The notes under the pieces are model-generated. The model searched no databases and was not told the origin of the DNA. It saw nothing but the letters and a program-made list of their open reading frames with translations. From contig JAFLCM010000006.1 of NCBI GenBank assembly GCA_017303565.1, forward strand, positions 1 to 19,324: a DNA stretch of 19,324 bases, in the 5' to 3' direction. The position numbers and the translations under genes were made by a program. The number at the start of each line of letters is the position of its first letter. Within the stretch, counting starts at the first letter, position 1. This stretch comes from Planctomycetota bacterium. Lineage in GTDB: Bacteria; Planctomycetota; Phycisphaerae; Phycisphaerales; UBA1924. Below, in pieces: positions 14,401 through 19,324 of the stretch.

Positions 14401-14487
14401 ACCAGTTGCCGCCACCAGATCCACGACGGCGTGAAGCGCCATGCGCTGCACCCGATCGAAGCGGTCGCCGCCGCGCTGGCCGAGTGA
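11467..14487 (+). CDS. FAD-binding and (Fe-S)-binding dehydrogenase, YdiJ type
   Basis: Large flavoprotein probably oxidising a 2-hydroxy acid (E. coli YdiJ is reported to act on D-2-hydroxyglutarate) and passing electrons through Fe-S clusters. The 1006 residues contain, in order: a PCMH-type FAD domain (about 30-240) with RGGGTSLAGQG from R87 and CNIGGAIGNNAAG from C155; an FAD-oxidase C-terminal domain (about 250-550) ending SGEHGDGRVRGPLLE and NPGNIVSPG; an Fe-S region with C592, C598, C607 and CLSCKACKSECP (C657, C660, C663, C667); and two CCG modules, C771 with C802-C803 and C907 with C937-C938. Its length matches YdiJ (1018). I chose the ATG at 11467. A GTG at 11425 forms a 4-base GTGA overlap with the kinase stop and would add 14 residues; neither has a strong ribosome site. 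Confidence 0.93.
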   Translation: MASAAANVPATLTIDPESLRRRHEAALRALLGDRAELRFGRHDRMLYATDASIYQVEPLAVVIPRDVLAAGEALRYCVDHRIPVLPRGGGTSLAGQGVNEAVVVDFSAACRAIKRLDPGTRTVEVEPGITIDDLNDAIRGSGLFFAPDPATARHCNIGGAIGNNAAGTRSILYGRTSESVEAVSVLLATPECRSAVSLGEGSCLTDPAARRLGEGVIDIVRRREALIRERFPKTVRRNAGYALDMMLEDIDAAQREGVDPLSKLNLAHLICGSEGTLGVTVGATLKLHPIPKSKGLAVLGFDTLEGAIACVVPILSFKPSAVELLDDMVIGLARENNEYAAYVQLMPQPASARPLAAVLYVEFFSDFGPEEVQSRFADLRAMISKIAPGAGFAAYTGAAEMTQALKLRKAGEPLLHGIPGKRKPLGFVEDNAVPVERLSEFVREFKRIVTSKGTTAAYWAHASVGVLHVRPLLNLRDADDRRKMEEIATEVADLAKRLGGVMSGEHGDGRVRGPLLERHFGPELMGAFREVKALFDPLNLLNPGNIVSPGPIESVHERTRPRPMGHDLHAEGIETYFDYTKEDGFDHAVELCNGAGVCRKKAGGTMCPSYMATLDERHSTRGRGNALRLAITGQSSANTGTDPQWNDPDTLETLNLCLSCKACKSECPSNVDISKYKAEYLAQSYKVAGGVPLKARVFGNVRLLNRLGSAFAPISNWVANSMPARMIADRVLGLSPKRTLPTFDASLFRKARKASDDADAGRPTVILYADCFTAYNEPRIGLAAIRALHAFGYRVEVLDAGCCARAAISTGLLEEGAKTADATAQRVLAAIERHHAVAVVVCEPSCLSAIKDDWLALKLTTPAESLRRLAALAFLPEDFLDKHWDTHPSRPRFNPKATEPVLLHAHCHQKALWGADTSARLLRRVFGDRLCTLDTGCCGMAGSFGYTADRYDLSMDIGELTLFPALRAEPSGMVVAPGTSCRHQIHDGVKRHALHPIEAVAAALAE

Positions 14488-14508
14488 GCGGGTCAAGCCC
14501 CACCAATG

Positions 14509-14535
14509 AAAAACCCGCCTGGAAGCGGCGGGCTT
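14509..14535 (-). terminator. Rho-independent terminator after rpmB
   Basis: On the minus strand: AAGCCCGCC, 7-base loop, GGCGGGTTT running into TTTTT (14513-14509). The 9-bp stem includes one G-U pair. It lies 26 bases after the rpmB stop, in the gap between two convergent genes. Confidence 0.85.
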
Positions 14536-14561
14536 GGTTGATACAGAGATGCCGGAATGGC

Positions 14562-14837
14562 TTACTTGCCGGCGGCCTTCTGCTGCGCGGTGTAGCCGTA
14601 CTTGCGCTTGAGCGGCTTGATGACGAGGCCGCTGCGGATGGCCTTGGTGGAGACGCGGATGCGCTGGGGCACGCCGTCGATCAGGGCCGTGACGACCTTG
14701 ATGTTGGGGTTGAAACGCCGACGCGAGATGCCCGAGGTCTTCAGGCCGAAGCCGCCCGACTTCACGGCCGCGCCGCTGCGAGAGACGTTGTTCCCGAAGG
14801 CGGGCTTCTTCCCGGTGAAATGGCAGACGTTCGACAT
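14562..14837 (-). CDS. rpmB: Large ribosomal subunit protein bL28
   Basis: Small basic 50S protein of 91 residues. Family features: the N-terminal CHFTGKKPAFGNNVSRSG (5-22), the SRRRFNPNIKVV stretch (38-49) that lies on rRNA, the RIRVSTKAIRSG segment (59-70) and a Lys-rich C-terminus. The N-terminus retains a single Cys (C5) rather than the paired Cys of zinc-binding L28 forms. GGAG lies about 9 bases before the ATG at 14837. It is a single-gene unit with its own terminator and a candidate promoter at 14927-14955, divergent from the thioredoxin-like gene 200 bases away. rpmG, a common neighbour, is not here. Confidence 0.95.
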   Translation of the reverse strand: MSNVCHFTGKKPAFGNNVSRSGAAVKSGGFGLKTSGISRRRFNPNIKVVTALIDGVPQRIRVSTKAIRSGLVIKPLKRKYGYTAQQKAAGK

Positions 14838-14926
14838 GGGCGATACTCCGGTCTCGGGGGCTTTTCGTGGTCGACTCGACGCGCGGCAGCCTCGGGGATC
14901 CCGCGGCCCTGCGCGAAGGGGGAGAG

Positions 14927-14955
14927 AGAGTAGCCGATTCCCGGTCAGGAATCAA
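14927..14955 (-). promoter_or_regulatory. Possible rpmB promoter
   Basis: Minus strand TTGATT, 17-base spacer, TACTCT. The -35 and spacing resemble the ssb promoter, but the -10 is weak (3/6). Predicted start near 14920 gives a leader of about 83 bases. It is a candidate only. Confidence 0.35.
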
Positions 14956-15038
14956 CATGGGAGGCACGGAAGTCCTTTCAAAATCCGAACGGACGAAGCG
15001 GGTCCGAGGCGCGGTGGGGGTGATCGTACAGTCCGGGC

Positions 15039-17489
15039 ATGACCCGGCGATCCCGATCCCCGCTGACCGCCGCCTTGGCGGTGACCCTCGGAGCCTCCAT
15101 GTCCGCCGCCCAGCCCGACGCCCCTCAGGCCCCGCGCCACACCAACGCCCTCGCCCGCGAATCCTCGCCGTACCTCCGCCAGCACGCCCACAACCCGGTG
15201 GACTGGCGCCCTTGGGGCGAAGAGGCGATCGAGGAGGCGCGGAAGCGCCAGGTGCCGATCTTCCTCTCGGTCGGGTACTCGACGTGCTACTGGTGCCACG
15301 TAATGGAGCGGGAGTGCTTCGAGGACGAGGCGATCGCTCGCCTGCTGAACGAGAGTTTCGTGTGCGTGAAAGTTGACCGCGAAGAGCGGCCCGACGTGGA
15401 CGACATCTATATGACCGCGGTGCAGATGCTGACGCGGCGCGGCGGCTGGCCCATGAGCGTGTGGCTGCTGCCGCCGCCCGCCGACGCCACGAACCCGGGG
15501 TACGCGGGGCTGGAGCCGTTCTACGCGGGGACGTACTTCCCACCGCGCCCGATGGGCGGGATGCCGTGCCTGCCGCAGGTGGTCTCGAACATCAACGAGG
15601 CCTGGAAGAGCGATCGCCCGGGTGTGATCGAGCAGGCGAAGGAAGTGGCCGCGGCGATCCGCGAGAACAACCAGCCTGCTGCTCCGGTACGGGTGGGGCA
15701 GCCGCAGTTCGCCCAGGCGCTCAACGCGCTGCTGACCATCCACGACGCGAAGCACGGCGGATTCGGGCGCGCCCCCAAGTTCCCGCAACCGGTCTTCGTG
15801 GACTACCTGCTCGAACTGACGGGGCGGATCTCCGACCCCGCGGTGTCGAGCGCCGTCTCGGCCGCGGTGCGACTGACGCTCGACCGGATGGCGCTGGGCG
15901 GGATGAACGACCAGTTGGCGGGGGGCTTCCACCGGTACAGCACCGACGAGACGTGGACGGTGCCGCACTTCGAGAAGATGCTGTACGACAACGCCCTGCT
16001 GACGAGCCTCTACGCTCGGTCGTACACGCTGACCCGCGACCCGTTCGATGCGCTGGTGGCCCGGACCACGGCGCAGTTCGTGCTCCGGGAGATGATCGAC
16101 AAGGAGACCGGCGCGTTCTATTCCGCGATCGACGCGGAAGTGGACGGGCGCGAGGGCTTCAACTACCTGTGGACCCGCGCGGAACTGACCGAGGCGCTGG
16201 GCGAGGACGACGCCGTATTCGCCGCCCGCATCCTGGGGTTCGATGCGGGGACCAACTTCCAGGACCCCCACCACCCGGACGACATCCGGCGCAACGTGCT
16301 GCTCCTTCCGGCCCGCCCGGAGAAACTCGCCGAGGAGTCCGGCCTTGCCCCCGATGCGTTCGGCAAGCGCTGGGCGTCGGTGCAGCAGCGTCTGCTCGCC
16401 GAGCGCGCCAATCGCAAGGTCCCGAGCACCGACGACAAGGTGATCACGGCGTGGAACGGCCTGATGATCGGGGCGCTCGCCGACGCGGCCCTGGCTCTGG
16501 GCGACCTCACGCTTCTCGACGCCGCGGAACGCGCGTCGAAGTTCTTCCTCGTGAACATGCGGACCAAGAGCGGCGGGCTGTTCCGCACGTACCGCGACAC
16601 GAAAGCGAAGACCGCCGGGTTCCTCGAGGACTACGCCTTCACCGTCCAGGGGCTGATCAAGGTCCACCTCGCCAGCGCCGCCTCGGGCCGCGCCGACACC
16701 CGCTACCTCACCGGCGCGGAGGAACTGACGAAGATCGCCCTCGAGCGCTTCGGCTCAGAGGGCGGCGGGCTGTACGACACGCGCGACGCCCAGCCCGACC
16801 TCATCGTCCGGGCCCACAACTTTCACGACGGCGCCATGCCCTCCGCCCCCGGCGTGATGCTCCACAACCTCATCGATCTCTACCTCATCACCCGCAACGA
16901 CGCGTACACCGCGCGGGCGGCAGAACTCGCGTCGTTCATGTCCGGCGAGATCGCCCGCTCGCCACTGGCGACCGTCAACGCGACCCGCGCCGTGCTGCGC
17001 CTGACCTCGATCAAGCCTGGAATCCTCGACCACCTGCCCGAAGCGCCCGCCGCGGCCGCGCCGGAACAGCCCGAGGACCAGCCGATCCAGGTGCTCGCGG
17101 ACACCGACCGGGTCATCGTCCCAGCGACCGGCGAGGCCGCCCTGCGGCTGAAGATCTCCATCGACGAGGGCGTCCACATCAACGCGTCCGATCCCGGGGT
17201 CGCCGGCATGACCGGGCTGAGCGTGCGGGTGGTGGGCGGCACGGGCGTCGCGGCTCGCCTGGAAGAACCACGGCCGCAGGCGTATCAAGGCGGCGCTCTT
17301 CCCAAGGGCGAAGGCCCGCTGATGGTCCACGAGGGCGAGGTAGAACTCACGTTGCGCCTGTCACGCTCGAAGGACGCCTGGCAGGGGCGCCCGATGCTCG
17401 TGCTGACGTACCAGGCGTGCACGGACACCGCGTGTTTGAAACCCGCCGAGGTGTCGCTGGACGTGGCCCTCGACCCCGCGGCCCCGTGA
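15039..17489 (+). CDS. Exported YyaL/DUF255 thioredoxin-like protein with DsbD-alpha-like C-terminal domain
   Basis: The 816 residues begin with a signal peptide (MTRRSRSPLTAALAVTLGAS, cut near 24), then the DUF255/YyaL thioredoxin fold (about 33-200). Seen there are NALARESSPYLRQHAHNPVDW, the redox motif C83-Y-W-C86 in STCYWCHVMERECFED, and VKVDREERPDVD. An alpha/alpha-barrel region like that of sugar epimerases follows (about 225-670: GGFGRAPKFPQP, GGFHRYSTDETWTVPHFEKM, KVITAWNGLMIGAL). Residues 685-812 form an extra beta domain resembling the N-terminal alpha domain of DsbD (LKISIDEGVHINASDPG and TYQACTDTACLKP, with Cys794 and Cys799). Ordinary YyaL proteins are 600-700 residues and lack this domain. 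It probably acts as a periplasmic thiol-disulfide protein (inference). The ATG at 15039 has no good ribosome site. Confidence 0.88.
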   Translation: MTRRSRSPLTAALAVTLGASMSAAQPDAPQAPRHTNALARESSPYLRQHAHNPVDWRPWGEEAIEEARKRQVPIFLSVGYSTCYWCHVMERECFEDEAIARLLNESFVCVKVDREERPDVDDIYMTAVQMLTRRGGWPMSVWLLPPPADATNPGYAGLEPFYAGTYFPPRPMGGMPCLPQVVSNINEAWKSDRPGVIEQAKEVAAAIRENNQPAAPVRVGQPQFAQALNALLTIHDAKHGGFGRAPKFPQPVFVDYLLELTGRISDPAVSSAVSAAVRLTLDRMALGGMNDQLAGGFHRYSTDETWTVPHFEKMLYDNALLTSLYARSYTLTRDPFDALVARTTAQFVLREMIDKETGAFYSAIDAEVDGREGFNYLWTRAELTEALGEDDAVFAARILGFDAGTNFQDPHHPDDIRRNVLLLPARPEKLAEESGLAPDAFGKRWASVQQRLLAERANRKVPSTDDKVITAWNGLMIGALADAALALGDLTLLDAAERASKFFLVNMRTKSGGLFRTYRDTKAKTAGFLEDYAFTVQGLIKVHLASAASGRADTRYLTGAEELTKIALERFGSEGGGLYDTRDAQPDLIVRAHNFHDGAMPSAPGVMLHNLIDLYLITRNDAYTARAAELASFMSGEIARSPLATVNATRAVLRLTSIKPGILDHLPEAPAAAAPEQPEDQPIQVLADTDRVIVPATGEAALRLKISIDEGVHINASDPGVAGMTGLSVRVVGGTGVAARLEEPRPQAYQGGALPKGEGPLMVHEGEVELTLRLSRSKDAWQGRPMLVLTYQACTDTACLKPAEVSLDVALDPAAP

Positions 17490-17492
17490 GAT

Positions 17493-17512
17493 TTCCGCCC
17501 GCTCCGGCGGAA
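17493..17512 (+). terminator. Hairpin after the thioredoxin-like gene
   Basis: TTCCGCC, 6-base loop, GGCGGAA, 3 bases past the stop at 17489. There is no T-run after it, so it may be a transcript-end hairpin rather than a true intrinsic terminator. Confidence 0.3.
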
Positions 17513-17516
17513 GCGG

Positions 17517-17545
17517 TTGGCAATCGGCCCCCGGTGTGGCATCAT
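17517..17545 (+). promoter_or_regulatory. Possible promoter of the SGNH-dockerin gene
   Basis: TTGGCA (5/6), exactly 17 bases, CATCAT (4/6). The predicted start near 17552 falls immediately before the GGAGG at 17554-17558, which would give a very short leader. Confidence 0.35.
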
Positions 17546-17563
17546 TGAAAACCCGGAGGCCCC

Positions 17564-19096
17564 GTGCGATTCAGCCCCCCGCTCATCCTGACGCTTCTGG
17601 CGAGCGCCGCGCCGGCGCCCTCGGCGTTGGCGGAGAGCGCCGCGGTGTGGCCCGACAACGCGCGGATCAGGGACCATATCTCGGCGGCGCGGACGCGGCG
17701 CATCGCGGTGGTCGGGCTGGGCGACTCGAACCAGTTGTACAACTCGGTCGGCTGGGACGATGCGTGCACGCAGGCCCTTGGGCACCGCTACGCGCTGTGG
17801 GGCACCGGGCTGATCAGTTTCGGGGAGTCAGTCGGCTTCGGCTCATCGGTCGGGGCCGGCGTGGCGTGCCACCCGGCGGCGCTCTCTGGCGGCTCGCTGT
17901 TTCAGTTCGGCGGCGCGCCTCGGCAGTTGGACGCGCTGTTGTCCGCGCCGGAGGTCGTTCCGCCGTCGAACTACCTGTACATCCCGCCCGGCGTGGAGAC
18001 CGAATCGCGTTCACCGCTGAACGGGCTGATCCTGACGCCCCTGTGCGGGCTGGAGCTTCACACGTCGGCGGTGACGATCCACCTCACGCACGGGCTTTTC
18101 CCGTCGGGGCTGGCGCTCCGCGCCTGGGTATCGCCCTACGACCCGGTTCAGGAGCCGTTCGCGGACTTCGCCCTCAAGACGCAGGGCGCCTACGGCGCGG
18201 CGACCACGTCGTTCGTCTTGCCCCCGGGGCTGTCGTGGGGCGCGTCGCGGGTGTGGGTCGGCGACGAGCGGGCCCGCTGCCGGGGTCCGTTCCTCGGCTA
18301 CTACATGCAGGCGGAGCAGCCCTCGCGCACCACGGGCGCGGCCTTTCACACCCTCTTTGCCAAGGGCGGCGCGAGCGCCCGCGACATGGCGGCGTCGCTG
18401 CTCAACGCCACCGACGCTCAGTTGACGCTGTTCTTCTCCCGCGTCCGCGCCCCGCTCGGGCCCGAGCCGCGGGTCACCGTCCGCATCGTCACCGGCGTGA
18501 ACGACCGCTCCGAGGGGTTGCCGAGCGCCGTCAACACCATCAGCCCCGGCAACAGCCCCGCCGCGTTCCGCGACAACATCATGGGCGTGGTGAACCGCCT
18601 GCGGGGGCTGTGGGCGTCGAACGACTGGGACGCCGCGTCGGAACTGCGGTTCGTGCTCGCGGTCTCGCCGCCGATGGGGACACCCGATGACCCGTCGCTG
18701 ATCGAGTACCGGTCGGTCCTGCGTTCCATCGCGGCCCACAACCCCGACACCGTAGCCTTGGATTTCTCGCAGCTGGTGACGCCCGAGGAAATGCTGTGGA
18801 GGAACTGGTACGAGGCGGGCGGCCTCGACCGTTATCACTTCACGGCTCTCGGGCACGCGGGGCTGGTCGAGCGGGAACTCGAGGCCCTGATCCGGCGCGA
18901 CTGCTGGGAGCCGGCCGACTTCGACAACTCCGGCGAGGTGAACACCCGCGACCTTCTGGGGCTGCTCGAGGATTTCGGTCGCGCGGTGGCCCCGGGCCAG
19001 GGGGCCGATGCCAGCGGCGACGGCGCGGTCAACACCGCCGACCTCGCGCTTCTGCTTTCGAAGTTCGGCGCGCCGACGTGCAACGCGAGCGACTGA
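17564..19096 (+). CDS. Secreted SGNH-type hydrolase with C-terminal dockerin-like domain
   Basis: Probable extracellular esterase/acetylhydrolase, 510 residues. It starts at a GTG at 17564, with GGAGG about 6 bases upstream and a signal peptide following (to about residue 23, ALA). SGNH blocks are visible: block I as VGLGDSN with nucleophile Ser55 (GDSN instead of GDSL), block III as GVND with Asn313, and block V as D422-R-Y-H425. Blocks I and III lie about 258 residues apart, far more than in a simple SGNH fold, so a domain of perhaps 150-200 residues is inserted between them. Residues 452-507 carry two dockerin-like Ca loops 30 residues apart (DFDNSGEVNTRDLLGLL; DASGDGAVNTADLALLL) between Cys447 and Cys506. 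The substrate is not evident. It converges on another dockerin-tailed gene 18 bases away. Confidence 0.8.
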   Translation: MRFSPPLILTLLASAAPAPSALAESAAVWPDNARIRDHISAARTRRIAVVGLGDSNQLYNSVGWDDACTQALGHRYALWGTGLISFGESVGFGSSVGAGVACHPAALSGGSLFQFGGAPRQLDALLSAPEVVPPSNYLYIPPGVETESRSPLNGLILTPLCGLELHTSAVTIHLTHGLFPSGLALRAWVSPYDPVQEPFADFALKTQGAYGAATTSFVLPPGLSWGASRVWVGDERARCRGPFLGYYMQAEQPSRTTGAAFHTLFAKGGASARDMAASLLNATDAQLTLFFSRVRAPLGPEPRVTVRIVTGVNDRSEGLPSAVNTISPGNSPAAFRDNIMGVVNRLRGLWASNDWDAASELRFVLAVSPPMGTPDDPSLIEYRSVLRSIAAHNPDTVALDFSQLVTPEEMLWRNWYEAGGLDRYHFTALGHAGLVERELEALIRRDCWEPADFDNSGEVNTRDLLGLLEDFGRAVAPGQGADASGDGAVNTADLALLLSKFGAPTCNASD

Positions 19097-19114
19097 GATT
19101 CCGGCACCGCCGGA

Positions 19115-19324
19115 TCAATGATCCGGGCAGGTCGAACCGAAGCGCCCGAGGAACGCGGCGAGGTCGGCGGTGTTCACGATGCCGTCGCCCGTCAGGTCGG
19201 CGCCGGTGCCGGGCGGGACCGCCGTGCCGAACTGACCAAGGAACGCGGCGAGGTCGGCGGTGTTCACGATGCCGTCAGCGTTCAGGTCGCCCGGGCAGGG
19301 CGGCACCGGAACGAGCACGGAGCC
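19115..19324 (-). CDS. C-terminal dockerin-like end of a larger secreted protein (partial)
   Basis: Only the last 69 residues are in the window; the frame is open to the right edge. They contain two dockerin-like calcium loops 30 residues apart, DLNADGIVNTADLAAFLGQF and DLTGDGIVNTADLAAFLGRF, ending GSTCPDH. The upstream part (VLVPVPPCPG) is a Pro-rich linker typical before this domain. The two repeats are almost identical even at DNA level. Nothing can be said of the main domain. The gene stops 18 bases from the end of the convergent SGNH-dockerin gene, so two dockerin-tailed products face each other here. Confidence 0.85.
   Translation of the reverse strand, partial: GSVLVPVPPCPGDLNADGIVNTADLAAFLGQFGTAVPPGTGADLTGDGIVNTADLAAFLGRFGSTCPDH
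19149..19276. repeat. Two identical 38-bp direct repeats within the dockerin coding sequence
   Basis: The 38 bases at 19149-19186 recur without change at 19239-19276, a period of 90 bases (30 codons), matching the two dockerin loops. Perfect identity including third codon positions points to a recent duplication or gene conversion. Confidence 0.9.

Noticed and set aside
19097..19114. Small inverted repeat (TCCGGC/GCCGGA) between the two convergent dockerin genes as a terminator
   Set aside because: Short stem, 3-base loop and no T-run on either strand.
1..19324. CRISPR array, insertion sequence, prophage or defence island
   Set aside because: No regularly spaced repeats, transposase, integrase, phage or defence-family motifs were seen. 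The only repeats are the short tandem units at 4860, the dockerin duplication and protein-domain repeats.

Overview
The window is GC-rich and gene-dense, and it most likely comes from a planctomycete, probably of the Phycisphaerae type. This is an inference. It rests on secreted proteins ending in paired Ca-binding dockerin-like repeats, a secreted HAF-repeat protein with a PTPG-type PEP-CTERM-like tail ending in RRRR, tandem DEC...CN-type secreted repeats, and a merged glmU-prs-rplY-pth / rpsF-ssb-rplI cluster. No rRNA, CRISPR array, transposase or phage gene was seen.

Layout. (1) 1-1260: the C-terminal part of a sterol desaturase / fatty acid hydroxylase family protein runs in from the left edge. 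It collides tail to tail with a secreted repeat protein on the minus strand. Both frames lose family resemblance at the same place (about 530-570), which suggests a rearrangement or assembly junction. (2) 1415-6825, minus strand: tRNA-Gln(UUG), a GlmU-type uridylyltransferase lacking the acetyltransferase half, prs, rplY (L25/Ctc), pth, rpsF, ssb and rplI (L9). A strong terminator follows rplI. A second strong hairpin plus T-run lies between rplY and pth, and a good sigma70-type promoter lies between rpsF and ssb, so the block is probably several transcription units. (3) 6826-7162: no gene seen. (4) 7163-9150: a short protein perhaps related to TIM-barrel sugar isomerases, a divergent aquaporin and a two-TM hypothetical protein. 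(5) 9302-10485: a secreted HAF-repeat protein with its own UUCG-loop terminator. (6) 10511-14487: a PfkB-family sugar/nucleoside kinase closely followed by a YdiJ-type FAD plus Fe-S dehydrogenase. (7) 14509-14837, minus: rpmB (L28) with terminator. (8) 15039-17489: an exported YyaL/DUF255 thioredoxin-like protein with a DsbD-alpha-like C-terminal domain. (9) 17564-19324: an SGNH-type hydrolase with a dockerin tail, converging on the dockerin end of another gene that runs out of the window.

How the genes work together: the minus-strand block is housekeeping (UDP-GlcNAc and PRPP supply, translation, peptidyl-tRNA recycling, ssDNA protection). The right half is mostly envelope and secreted functions. 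No evident new defence or mobile system was found. The best leads are the exported thioredoxin/DsbD-alpha fusion, the plant-TIP-like selectivity filter in the aquaporin, the seven-unit HAF protein (possible beta-propeller), the internal terminator/promoter structure of the ribosomal cluster, and the broken convergent pair at the left edge.
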